Below are positions 1 to 6,328 of a DNA stretch of 11,951 nucleotides, piece after piece (position 1 is the first letter of the stretch; every line of letters begins with the position of its first letter). A program made the position numbers and the translations under genes. The stretch comes from JAIPEK01 sp041685935 (GTDB lineage Bacteria > Desulfobacterota > Desulfobacteria > Desulfobacterales > Desulfobacteraceae), in assembly GCA_041685935.1 (NCBI GenBank), contig JAWLES010000068.1, positions 1-11,951 on the forward strand, read 5' to 3'. The notes under the pieces were generated by a model. The model saw only the letters and a program-made list of their open reading frames with translations. It did not search any database and was not told the origin of the DNA.

Positions 1-345
1 GCCGGTTACCATCTGCTGGACCAGAAATCTTTCAACCTTTCCGCCGGAGTTATCCTCCATATCCATGGCTGCCTGTTTCACAGCCTTCCTGTTTGACAGG
101 CCCACCCGTACGAGCCCCTTCTCGGTTTTATGGGAAGAGTCTGCAGATATCCCTTTAAGTACGACCGGAAACCCGGTTTCAGCCGCTTTCAGTGCCGCTT
201 GCTCCGGGGAAGCAGCAGTTTGCTCCTCTACCACGTTGACTCCGTATCTCTTCAGAACCGCTTTTGCATCATCCTCCAGAATCAGATTGTTTCCCGAATC
301 AACACTTTTTTTAATCACATCCCTGATAAACTCATCACCCTTCAT
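1..345 (-). CDS. ATP-grasp subunit/domain of an ADP-forming acyl-CoA (acetate-CoA ligase) synthetase, partial
   Basis: Only the first 115 codons are visible; the reading frame is still open at the left edge. The sequence has the N-terminal ATP-grasp layout of ADP-forming acyl-CoA synthetase beta subunits: a helical start with LKRYGV (31-36), then the nucleotide-binding strand FPVVLKG (59-65) with Lys64, and the SHKTEKGLV stretch (71-79). Family members convert acyl-CoA, ADP and phosphate to free acid, CoA and ATP, or the reverse, in the cytoplasm. The ATG at 345 overlaps the tetR stop as ATGA and has AGGGGAG seven bases upstream, so the two genes are probably cotranscribed and translationally coupled. 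Whether this is a separate beta subunit or part of a longer fused protein cannot be seen. The acyl substrate is unknown. The family call is firm; the specificity is not. Confidence 0.85.
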   Translation of the reverse strand, partial: MKGDEFIRDVIKKSVDSGNNLILEDDAKAVLKRYGVNVVEEQTAASPEQAALKAAETGFPVVLKGISADSSHKTEKGLVRVGLSNRKAVKQAAMDMEDNSGGKVERFLVQQMVTG

Positions 346-932
346 GGCATAACTCCCCTGAAAACCGTTTTGCATATGTTGTCACAGATAAGGTCCACAT
401 CTATAGATCTTTCAAAAATGATATCCCCGAGGCAGGAGTGCTCTATGGCCCCCAGTATCTCCTTTGTCAGGATTTCAGGCTTGATGTCCCGCCTTATCTC
501 TCCCTTTTCCATGCCCTGCTCTATAATCTTCACGATGGTCTGATAATATTTCTTCACCAGCTCATACGCCCTGCTTTTGTAATAATCAGGGGAGCTTCTT
601 ACCTCCAGAAGCAGTATTCTTGCAAAAACCCTGTTTTCCGACCAGGACTCTATATTGGTTCGAATAATGACTTCGAGCTTTTCAGTGCTGCTCTCCCTGG
701 TGGCCACCTCTGTTTTGATATACTCCCGGAATGCGTCGAAATACTCTTCAAGCACCGTGTAAAGAAGGTCCCGTTTATCCTTGAAGTATTTATAAATCAG
801 CCCCTCAGTCACCCCTGCCTGAAAAGCTATTTCAGCAGTGGTGATGGAATGGAAATCCTTCTGCTTGATAAGGTCCGACAGGGCTTTCATGATTTTAATC
901 CGCCCTGGCGGACCGTTTTTTTTCTCTTTCAT
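342..932 (-). CDS. TetR/AcrR-family transcriptional regulator
   Basis: A protein of 196 residues when started at the ATG at 932. I prefer this start because AGGG lies eight bases upstream; an in-frame TTG at 977 and ATG at 965 lack a clear Shine-Dalgarno sequence. The N-terminal third is a TetR DNA-binding domain: the helix-turn-helix runs through SITTAEIAFQAGVTEGLIYK and ends in the typical YKYFKDKRDLLYTV stretch. The rest is an alpha-helical ligand/dimer domain with no recognisable ligand signature. Its stop overlaps the start of the ATP-grasp acyl-CoA synthetase gene by four bases (ATGA), which suggests a shared transcript and a regulator of acyl-CoA or organic acid metabolism; this is inference. 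A perfect palindrome in its own promoter region is a likely autoregulatory operator. The family call is secure and the effector is unknown. Confidence 0.92.
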   Translation of the reverse strand: MKEKKNGPPGRIKIMKALSDLIKQKDFHSITTAEIAFQAGVTEGLIYKYFKDKRDLLYTVLEEYFDAFREYIKTEVATRESSTEKLEVIIRTNIESWSENRVFARILLLEVRSSPDYYKSRAYELVKKYYQTIVKIIEQGMEKGEIRRDIKPEILTKEILGAIEHSCLGDIIFERSIDVDLICDNICKTVFRGVMP

Positions 933-989
933 TTGCGTTTCCCTGCAGGTATAATGAGTATTCATCGAAATTTGCAAATTATCCGCTAT

Positions 990-1006
990 AGTAAGTAAAA
1001 CTTACT
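990..1006. promoter_or_regulatory. Candidate TetR operator (perfect inverted repeat)
   Basis: The sequence reads AGTAAGT-AAA-ACTTACT, two perfect 7-base arms around a 3-base centre, with additional ACTTACT-like bases to 1010. It lies 58 bases upstream of the preferred tetR start and covers the proposed -10 region of the tetR promoter. Palindromes of this size and place are typical for autoregulating TetR proteins. The assignment to this TetR is inferred from position. Confidence 0.72.
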
Positions 1007-1027
1007 TACTTTTTCCGCTTCTGTCAA
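999..1027 (-). promoter_or_regulatory. Candidate sigma-70 promoter of tetR
   Basis: Read on the minus strand, a perfect -35 box TTGACA (1027-1022) is followed after 17 bases by TAAGTT (1004-999), a weak -10 box that lies inside the palindrome. A repressor bound there would block the promoter. The weak -10 leaves the exact start uncertain; GATAAT further downstream is an alternative -10. Confidence 0.5.
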
Positions 1028-1085
1028 CTCAAGTTTTTTTATCCTGTTTCAGTCAAGCCTGCTGAATGCCCGCTTGAATTAAAGG

Positions 1086-1115
1086 TTGACTTTTGCAGAC
1101 GAAACCGGTTATGCT
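1086..1115 (+). promoter_or_regulatory. Candidate promoter of the thiamine operon
   Basis: TTGACT (1086-1091) and TATGCT (1110-1115) are separated by 18 bases, and transcription would begin about eight bases before the first stem of the TPP riboswitch. The position is what a riboswitch-led operon needs. It is divergent from the tetR promoter, with the two -35 boxes about 60 bases apart. Confidence 0.6.
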
Positions 1116-1129
1116 TACCGGGAAAATAT

Positions 1130-1214
1130 CACTGGGGGTGCCGGAAACGGCTGAGATGAGACGCGGTCTCAATCCCTTTGAACCTGATACGGGTAATACC
1201 GGCGGAGGGAAGTG
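1130..1214 (+). ncRNA. TPP riboswitch (THI element) aptamer
   Basis: This stretch carries the conserved THI-box sequence: GGGGGTGCC, CTGAGATGAGA, CCCTTTGAACCTGAT, then GGGTAATACCGGCGGAGGGA. The closing P1 stem is CACT (1130-1133) with AGTG (1211-1214). An extra hairpin TGAGAC-GCG-GTCTCA (1157-1171) forms the variable P3 extension. The aptamer binds thiamine pyrophosphate and switches off downstream expression when TPP is plentiful. It stands about 150 bases before thiS, at the head of six thiamine genes, which fits exactly. Confidence 0.97.
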
Positions 1215-1363
1215 GACATTAAATGCAATTCTCAGCAACAAATCCTTTACCAACCCATTTCTGTTCCCATAACCGGTATTCCGTTATAAAAAAACGCGGA
1301 CGCGGTTCGATATTCCGGGCTTTAAAGCCTTAAATCGAAACCTGTTCTCTGCCGGAGAAGTTT
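1215..1363 (+). promoter_or_regulatory. Expression platform between TPP aptamer and thiS
   Basis: No gene is seen here. There is no GC-rich hairpin followed by a T-run on the plus strand, so I find no classical intrinsic terminator. Two stem-loops can be drawn. TTCGAT (1306-1311) pairs with ATCGAA (1334-1339) around the palindrome GGCTTTAAAGCC. TTCTC (1345-1349) pairs with GAGAA (1355-1359), and this second hairpin covers the thiS Shine-Dalgarno GGAGAA (1354-1359). The layout suggests TPP control of translation start. It was folded by eye only. Confidence 0.55.
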
Positions 1364-1561
1364 ATGGAGTTATTTGTTAACGGAGAATCGGTCAAAACAG
1401 AGTGTTCAACCATTGAACAACTCATTTCGAGCTTGGGATTCTCCCCTGATTCAGTTGTTGCAGAGGTGAATCTTAAAATCGTGAAAAAGGAAAACCTGGC
1501 CGGGACGAGGCTGAAAGAAGGCGACCGGATAGAGCTTGTGAATTTTGTGGGGGGCGGATAG
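1364..1561 (+). CDS. thiS: ThiS sulfur carrier protein
   Basis: A 65-residue ubiquitin-like protein ending in NFVGGG, with the C-terminal Gly-Gly that is adenylated by ThiF and then thiocarboxylated to carry sulfur for thiazole formation on ThiG. Size and fold pattern are normal: a beta-hairpin MELFVNGESV, a helix IEQLISSLG, strand VVAEVN and GDRIELVNF before the tail. The ATG at 1364 has GGAGAAG at a good distance, and this ribosome site can be closed in a small hairpin. It is the first gene of the operon, its TAG stop directly followed by the thiG ATG. The call is firm. Confidence 0.96.
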   Translation: MELFVNGESVKTECSTIEQLISSLGFSPDSVVAEVNLKIVKKENLAGTRLKEGDRIELVNFVGGG

Positions 1562-2329
1562 ATGGAAGACTTTCTGAGGATAGGAAACATAAGATTTTCA
1601 AGCCGCCTTTTAACAGGGACGGGAAAGTTTTCATCCCTTGATCACATTCCCCAAGTTCTTGAAAAAAGCGGCTCTGAAATGATCACGGTTGCCCTTAGAA
1701 GGGTGGACCGCCATGGGAAGAACCGGAATATTCTCGAATATATCCCTGAAACCGTTACCCTGCTTCCCAACACATCAGGGGCAAGGTCGGCTCAAGAGGC
1801 GGTCAGGATTGCCGAACTCGCCCGGGCCGGAGGTTGCGGCGATTTTATCAAAATAGAGGTAATCCGGGATATGAAGTATCTTATGCCTGACAATGCCGAA
1901 ACCGTGAAAGCCACCCGGATGCTTGCCGAACGCGGCTTCATTGTCCTGCCGTACATGACCCCGGACCCGTCAGCGGCTCAACAGCTTGAACAGGCCGGGG
2001 CGGCAGCGGTGATGCCGCTGGGCTCACCCATAGGTTCCAACCGGGGGCTTGAAACAAAAGAGATGATCAGGATCATCATTGAGATGAGCCATGTACCGGT
2101 GATTGTTGACGCAGGCATCGGAAGGCCTTCCCATGCCGCCATGGCAATGGAGATGGGTGCTGATGCCGTGCTGGTGAACACTGCCATTGCCACAAGCGGT
2201 GACCCCGCAGCCATGGCAGAGGCTTTCTCCCTGGCTGTCAGGGCCGGAAGAAATGCGTTTTTACAAAGCATGCCGGCAAAACTTGCCAATGCAAGCGCTT
2301 CATCACCTCTGACCGGATTTCTGGACTGA
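1562..2329 (+). CDS. thiG: Thiazole synthase ThiG
   Basis: A 255-residue TIM-barrel protein that condenses deoxyxylulose phosphate, dehydroglycine and ThiS-thiocarboxylate into the thiazole phosphate carboxylate, in the cytoplasm. Family signatures are all present: SRLLTGTGKF (14-23), VALRRVDRH (43-51), LLPNTSGARSAQEAVR (67-82), the FIKIEVI strand with Lys97 placed as the Schiff-base lysine, VMPLGSPIGSNRGL, and the phosphate-binding VDAGIGRPSHAAMAMEMGAD region. The length is typical. It begins immediately after the thiS stop, with the G-rich end of thiS (GGGGGGCGG) acting as ribosome site, and is followed four bases later by thiH, its usual partner. Confidence 0.97.
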   Translation: MEDFLRIGNIRFSSRLLTGTGKFSSLDHIPQVLEKSGSEMITVALRRVDRHGKNRNILEYIPETVTLLPNTSGARSAQEAVRIAELARAGGCGDFIKIEVIRDMKYLMPDNAETVKATRMLAERGFIVLPYMTPDPSAAQQLEQAGAAAVMPLGSPIGSNRGLETKEMIRIIIEMSHVPVIVDAGIGRPSHAAMAMEMGADAVLVNTAIATSGDPAAMAEAFSLAVRAGRNAFLQSMPAKLANASASSPLTGFLD

Positions 2330-2333
2330 TACC

Positions 2334-3452
2334 ATGACATTTTTTAACACCATAAAGGAATTTGAATCATTCAACCCTGATGAACACTTCAGCCGTGTCA
2401 CCGACCGGGACATCCTGGAATCGATTCAAAAAGAAAAACTCGGGATATCTGATTTTCTGAACCTGATCTCACCCGAGGCTGAAAATTTTCTTGAACCCAT
2501 GGCAGCCAGGGCAAGGGAGACAACCATCCAATACTTCGGCAGGGTAATTCAGCTTTTCGCTCCCCTGTACATCTCGGATTTCTGTACCAACCGGTGCACC
2601 TACTGCGGGTTTAACATCCACAACCGGTTTAAGCGAAAAAAGCTCACCTCCGAACAGATCGACAAGCAGGCAGGGATAATCAAAAAATCCGGTATCAGGC
2701 ATATCCTTGTTCTCACAGGCGAAGACCCTGTCAACTCGTCTGTTTCATATCTTGAACAGGCTGTGGAGGTTCTTTCACATCATTTCGCATCCATCGGCCT
2801 TGAGGTCTATCCAATGGACACACCTGATTACGAAAAGCTTGTTGCCGCCGGGGCGGATTCCCTGACCGTGTACCAGGAGGTTTATGACCGGGACATATAC
2901 CGCAGGGTCCATCCGGCAGGGAGGAAATCCGATTACCCCTACAGGCTTTCTACCCCTGAGCGTGCATGCAGGGCAGGATTCAGGTCTGTAAACATAGGCG
3001 CCCTTTTCGGCCTTGCCCCTGTTCGCACGGAAGCCTTTTTCACCGGACTTCATGCAAAATACCTTGAAGACCGCTACCCGGAAGTGGAGATATCGGTTTC
3101 TCTTCCCAGGATGACAAAGGCTTGCGGGTGTGAAGCTCCGGCCTGCCCACTGGGTGACAAAACCTTTGTCCAGTTCATGACCGCATTGCGCCTTTTTCTG
3201 CCCAAGGCAGGTATCACCGTTTCAACAAGGGAGCCGGCCCGTTTGAGGGACAGGCTGGTTCACCTGGGAGCCACCCGTCTGTCCGCAGGGTCCAAAACTC
3301 AAGTGGGGGGTTACTCCCGGGAGGAAACAAGCGAAACGCCCCAGTTTGAAACCACGGACACAAGAAGTGTGGATCAGGTGGAGGAGATGATTCTGCAAAG
3401 CGGATATCAGCCGGTGTTCAAGGACTGGGAACCCCTGGAGGCTGCCCCGTGA
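2334..3452 (+). CDS. thiH: 2-iminoacetate synthase ThiH (radical SAM)
   Basis: A 372-residue radical SAM enzyme that splits tyrosine into p-cresol and dehydroglycine, the oxygen-independent source of the glycine imine for ThiG. The CX3CX2C iron-sulfur motif is at Cys84, Cys88 and Cys91 (CTNRCTYCGF). Downstream are the TGEDP stretch, VYQEVYDRDIYRRVHPAGRKSDYPYRL, and the C-terminal LSAGSKTQVGGY typical of ThiH rather than of the related HydG or CofH. Presence of ThiH instead of the oxidase ThiO points to anaerobic life. The ribosome site before ATG 2334 is weak, consistent with coupling to thiG. The stop overlaps the thiF start by four bases. Confidence 0.96.
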   Translation: MTFFNTIKEFESFNPDEHFSRVTDRDILESIQKEKLGISDFLNLISPEAENFLEPMAARARETTIQYFGRVIQLFAPLYISDFCTNRCTYCGFNIHNRFKRKKLTSEQIDKQAGIIKKSGIRHILVLTGEDPVNSSVSYLEQAVEVLSHHFASIGLEVYPMDTPDYEKLVAAGADSLTVYQEVYDRDIYRRVHPAGRKSDYPYRLSTPERACRAGFRSVNIGALFGLAPVRTEAFFTGLHAKYLEDRYPEVEISVSLPRMTKACGCEAPACPLGDKTFVQFMTALRLFLPKAGITVSTREPARLRDRLVHLGATRLSAGSKTQVGGYSREETSETPQFETTDTRSVDQVEEMILQSGYQPVFKDWEPLEAAP

Positions 3453-4006
3453 TCAGGATAGGAATAGCAGGTGCCGGCGGAATCGGCTCCAATGTAGCTG
3501 CAGCCCTGGCCCGGTCAGGAGCGGAGGAGCTTAGAATCGCGGACTTCGACAGGGTGGAGGCTTCAAATCTCGACAGACAGTTCTACACCGCTGACCAGGT
3601 GGGAAATCTTAAAACCGGGATGCTGAAAAACAACCTTGTCCGCATCAACCCTGCACTCAATGTGGAGTGCCTGGACACAAAAATTGACTGCTCCAATTCC
3701 GCTTTGCTGTTTGATGACTGTTCATGCGTTGTGGAAGGGATGGACACGCTTTCGGACAAGCGGATGTTTGTCGAAACCATGGCCCGGACAGGCAGGCACG
3801 TGGTGGCGGCTTCCGGAATCGCGGGCCCGAGTCTGCAGGGAATCCGGGTAAAACGGCTTGCCAACTGCCATATCGTCGGAGACTTTGAATCAGACGTGCA
3901 AAACCTCCCTGTAAACCCTGAAAAGGTCCTGGCTGTCTCCTTTATCATGGCAGGCATAATCATTCGAAAATTCAGTTTCAACCAGAAGAGGAATCATGAA
4001 AGGTAG
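3449..4006 (+). CDS. thiF: ThiS adenylyltransferase ThiF, short form (family 2)
   Basis: A 185-residue E1-like enzyme starting with GTG that overlaps the thiH stop (GTGA). The Rossmann nucleotide loop is GIAGAGGIGSN (5-15), followed by DFDRVEASNLDRQFY (32-46) with the acidic and arginine residues that bind ATP and the ThiS tail, Lys55, and GMDTLSDKR (97-105). It activates the ThiS C-terminus as the acyl-adenylate. It is much shorter than E. coli ThiF (about 250 residues) and lacks the paired CxxC zinc motifs, as I recall for the ThiF family-2 group found beside thiH in anaerobes. The last 11 bases overlap the thiD2-thiE gene. The role is supported by position between thiH and thiE. Confidence 0.92.
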   Translation: MIRIGIAGAGGIGSNVAAALARSGAEELRIADFDRVEASNLDRQFYTADQVGNLKTGMLKNNLVRINPALNVECLDTKIDCSNSALLFDDCSCVVEGMDTLSDKRMFVETMARTGRHVVAASGIAGPSLQGIRVKRLANCHIVGDFESDVQNLPVNPEKVLAVSFIMAGIIIRKFSFNQKRNHER

Positions 4007-5036
4007 CAGAGCACTGGACGCGTGCATCAACAGAGCCTCCGAAGGCTTACGTTTCCTTGAGGACACTGCCCGTTTCAGGCTCGGAGAAAAAGAATTAACT
4101 TCACAACTGAGAAGCCTGAGGCACATGATAAGGCAGTCCTTCAGGGAAAAAGAGCTTTCACTGACAGGTCACAGGGATGCCCGGGGCGATGTGGGCAGAA
4201 TCGTCTCGGAAAACAGCCGGGATGACACGCGAAAAGATCTTAAAGATGCTTGCACAGCCAACTTTAAAAGGGCCCAGGAATCATTCAGGTCGATTGAGGA
4301 GTTTCTCAAGACAGAAGGGGAGTACCGGTTTGCCAAAAAAATCGAGTCACACCGCTTTTCCCTTTACACCCTGGAAAAACGGGTGCTCGATTTGCTGAGG
4401 CCTAAACTGCCGGGCGGCATTTACGGAATTCTGGGCGAACAGTTCTCCTGCGGCAGAACCAATGCCCGGACAGCCCGTGCCATGGCAGATGCGGGCATGG
4501 ATATCATTCAGTACAGGGAAAAACTGAATTTCAAAACCAGAAAACAGATGTATGAAGAATGCAGGGAAATCAGAAAAATTACTAAAGATGCAGGCATCTT
4601 TTTTATTGTTAACGATTTCCCTGATATAGCCATCTCTGTGGGCGCGGACGGAATTCATTCCGGACAGGACGATCTGCCCGCACCTGAGCTTAAAAAACTT
4701 GCCCCGGACATGATGGTGGGGATATCCACCCATTCTCCGCAGCAGGCGGAAAAAGCTGTTGCACAGGGAGCTGACTACATCGGGGCGGGCCCTATATTCG
4801 CCACCGGGACCAAGGAGGACGTGTGCGATCCTGTGGGGCTCTCCTACCTGGAATACGTGGTCCGGAACATCAATATCCCGTTTGTGGCCATCGGCGGCAT
4901 CAAGCTGCACAACCTGGAAGAGGTCCTGTCCAGGGGAGCCCGGACCATCTGTCTTGTCACCGAAATCACAGGTGCGGACAGCATCGGGGACAGAATAAGA
5001 GAAATAAGAAACCTATACAGGGAGCATACCGAATGA
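3996..5036 (+). CDS. thiE: Fused HMP-P kinase (ThiD2) - thiamine phosphate synthase (ThiE)
   Basis: A 346-residue two-domain protein. Residues 1-134 match the ThiD2 family: ALDACINRASEGLRFLEDTARF (6-27), RDARGDVG (60-67) and FKRAQESFRSIEEF (90-103), a helical domain described as a strict HMP-P kinase that replaces ThiD. Residues 139-346 are a ThiE TIM barrel: IQYREK (171-176), VNDFPDIA (205-212), GIHSGQDDLP (219-228), GISTHS (242-247), YIGAGPIFATGTK (261-273) and VAIGGI (297-302). Together they would make HMP-PP and join it to thiazole phosphate to give thiamine phosphate. The start lies inside thiF with GAGG just upstream, and the stop overlaps thiC (ATGA). Small deviations from usual ThiE are His-Ser in GIHSGQ and VTEI where VSAI is usual. 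Assignment of both domains is strong; the kinase role rests on the family. Confidence 0.93.
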   Translation: MKGSRALDACINRASEGLRFLEDTARFRLGEKELTSQLRSLRHMIRQSFREKELSLTGHRDARGDVGRIVSENSRDDTRKDLKDACTANFKRAQESFRSIEEFLKTEGEYRFAKKIESHRFSLYTLEKRVLDLLRPKLPGGIYGILGEQFSCGRTNARTARAMADAGMDIIQYREKLNFKTRKQMYEECREIRKITKDAGIFFIVNDFPDIAISVGADGIHSGQDDLPAPELKKLAPDMMVGISTHSPQQAEKAVAQGADYIGAGPIFATGTKEDVCDPVGLSYLEYVVRNINIPFVAIGGIKLHNLEEVLSRGARTICLVTEITGADSIGDRIREIRNLYREHTE

Positions 5037-6328
5037 CCGACTATACAACCCAGATGGATGCGGCATCAAGGGGAATCGTCACTCCGCAGATGAAAGAGAT
5101 TCTGGACACCGAGCCCATATCGGAAACAGATCTTTTAAACGGTATTGCCGAAGGCCGCATTGCGGTTCCGGCCAATATTCATCACAAACACCTTGCCGCC
5201 AAAGGCATAGGCGCAGGTTTGAAAACAAAGGTTAACGTAAATCTCGGGATTTCCGAGGACAAGGGATCGTTTGAGTCTGAAATGCACAAGGCACAACTGG
5301 CAGCAGTGCACAAAGCAGATGCTCTCATGGACCTGAGCGTTTCAGGTAACACCCGGCGCTTCAGAAGGAGCCTTGTGGAACACTCCCCCCTGGTCATCGG
5401 CACCGTCCCGATCTACGACACCCTTACCCGGACGGGAAAACAGGTCAGGGACATTACCCTGGACGACTGGTTTGAAACCGTTGAAATGCATGCAAAGGAC
5501 GGGGTGGATTTCGTGACGATCCATGCAGGCCTGACATCTGCATGTGTGGACACACTGAAAACAGACAGCCGCCTTGCCGGAATCGTGAGCAGGGGCGGGT
5601 CGATTCTTGCTGAATGGATGGTGAAGAACGGCCGTGAAAACCCGTTTTTTGAATACTTTGACAGGCTTTTGGACATCTGCCTTGAATACGATGTATGCAT
5701 CAGCCTCGGAGACGGGCTGAGGCCCGGCGCCCTCAAGGACTCGTCCGACTCCGCCCAGTTCCATGAGCTGATCATGCTGGGCCGTCTCACCAAAGCGGCA
5801 TGGGCAAGGAAGGTTCAGGTGATCATTGAAGGGCCCGGCCATATAAGACTGAATGAAATCGAGATGAACATCAGGCTGCAGAAGAAGCTCTGCCACAACG
5901 CACCGTTTTACGTGCTGGGTCCGATTGTGACGGATATAGCTCCGGGGTACGACCACATCACCTCAGCCATCGGCGGTGCAGTGGCTGCCATGCACGGAGC
6001 CGACTTTCTCTGCTATGTCACGCCTGCTGAACATCTTCGGCTGCCTGAAGCAGATGACGTCAAGGAAGGCATCATGGCGTCCAGGATAGCCGCCCATGCA
6101 GCCGACATTGCCAAGGGCCTGCAGGGAGCGGAGGAAATCGATCATGAAATGGGGCGTCACAGAAAAAACCTTGACTGGGAGGGCCAGTTCAGTTGCGCCA
6201 TGGACCCGGAAAAGGCAAGGGCGTACCGGGAATCCTCAATGCCCAGGGAAAAAGATGCCTGCACCATGTGCGGCGACTTCTGTGCGGTTAAAAGGGCGGC
6301 AGGCGTTTTTGATAAGGCTACATCCTGA
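5033..6328 (+). CDS. thiC: ThiC-family radical SAM protein, probable phosphomethylpyrimidine synthase
   Basis: A 431-residue member of the ThiC family, which rearranges aminoimidazole ribotide (AIR) to HMP-P using an iron-sulfur cluster and SAM. Visible landmarks are SRGGSILAEWM (186-196), LGDGLRPG (225-232), EGPGH with His270, CHNAPFYVLGPIVTDIAPGYDHITSAIGG (287-315), YVTPAEHL with His334, RKNLDWE (377-383), and the C-terminal cluster cysteines Cys410, Cys413 and Cys417 (CTMCGDFC, spacing CX2CX3C). I chose ATG 5033 because it overlaps the thiE stop and has GGGAG eight bases upstream; an upstream extension would run inside thiE. The N-terminal half differs from usual ThiC at NVNLGIS (68-74) and DLSVSGN (100-106). 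Riboswitch-led operon context argues for HMP-P synthase, but a BzaF-like benzimidazole synthase, which also uses AIR, cannot be excluded. Confidence 0.88.
   Translation: MTDYTTQMDAASRGIVTPQMKEILDTEPISETDLLNGIAEGRIAVPANIHHKHLAAKGIGAGLKTKVNVNLGISEDKGSFESEMHKAQLAAVHKADALMDLSVSGNTRRFRRSLVEHSPLVIGTVPIYDTLTRTGKQVRDITLDDWFETVEMHAKDGVDFVTIHAGLTSACVDTLKTDSRLAGIVSRGGSILAEWMVKNGRENPFFEYFDRLLDICLEYDVCISLGDGLRPGALKDSSDSAQFHELIMLGRLTKAAWARKVQVIIEGPGHIRLNEIEMNIRLQKKLCHNAPFYVLGPIVTDIAPGYDHITSAIGGAVAAMHGADFLCYVTPAEHLRLPEADDVKEGIMASRIAAHAADIAKGLQGAEEIDHEMGRHRKNLDWEGQFSCAMDPEKARAYRESSMPREKDACTMCGDFCAVKRAAGVFDKATS

Noticed and set aside
933..977. Longer TetR start at TTG 977 or ATG 965
   Set aside because: Neither has a ribosome site; ATG 932 does, and the resulting length is typical of the family.
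438..998. 186-codon open frame on the plus strand
   Set aside because: It is antisense to the tetR gene, with no domain and no ribosome site.
4823..5032. Open frame extending the thiC gene 70 codons upstream
   Set aside because: It lies wholly inside the thiE domain in another frame, and its residues do not look like ThiC. The ATG at 5033 has a good ribosome site and overlaps the thiE stop.
5342..5956. 204-codon open frame on the minus strand
   Set aside because: It mirrors the thiC gene, which carries clear conserved motifs on the plus strand.
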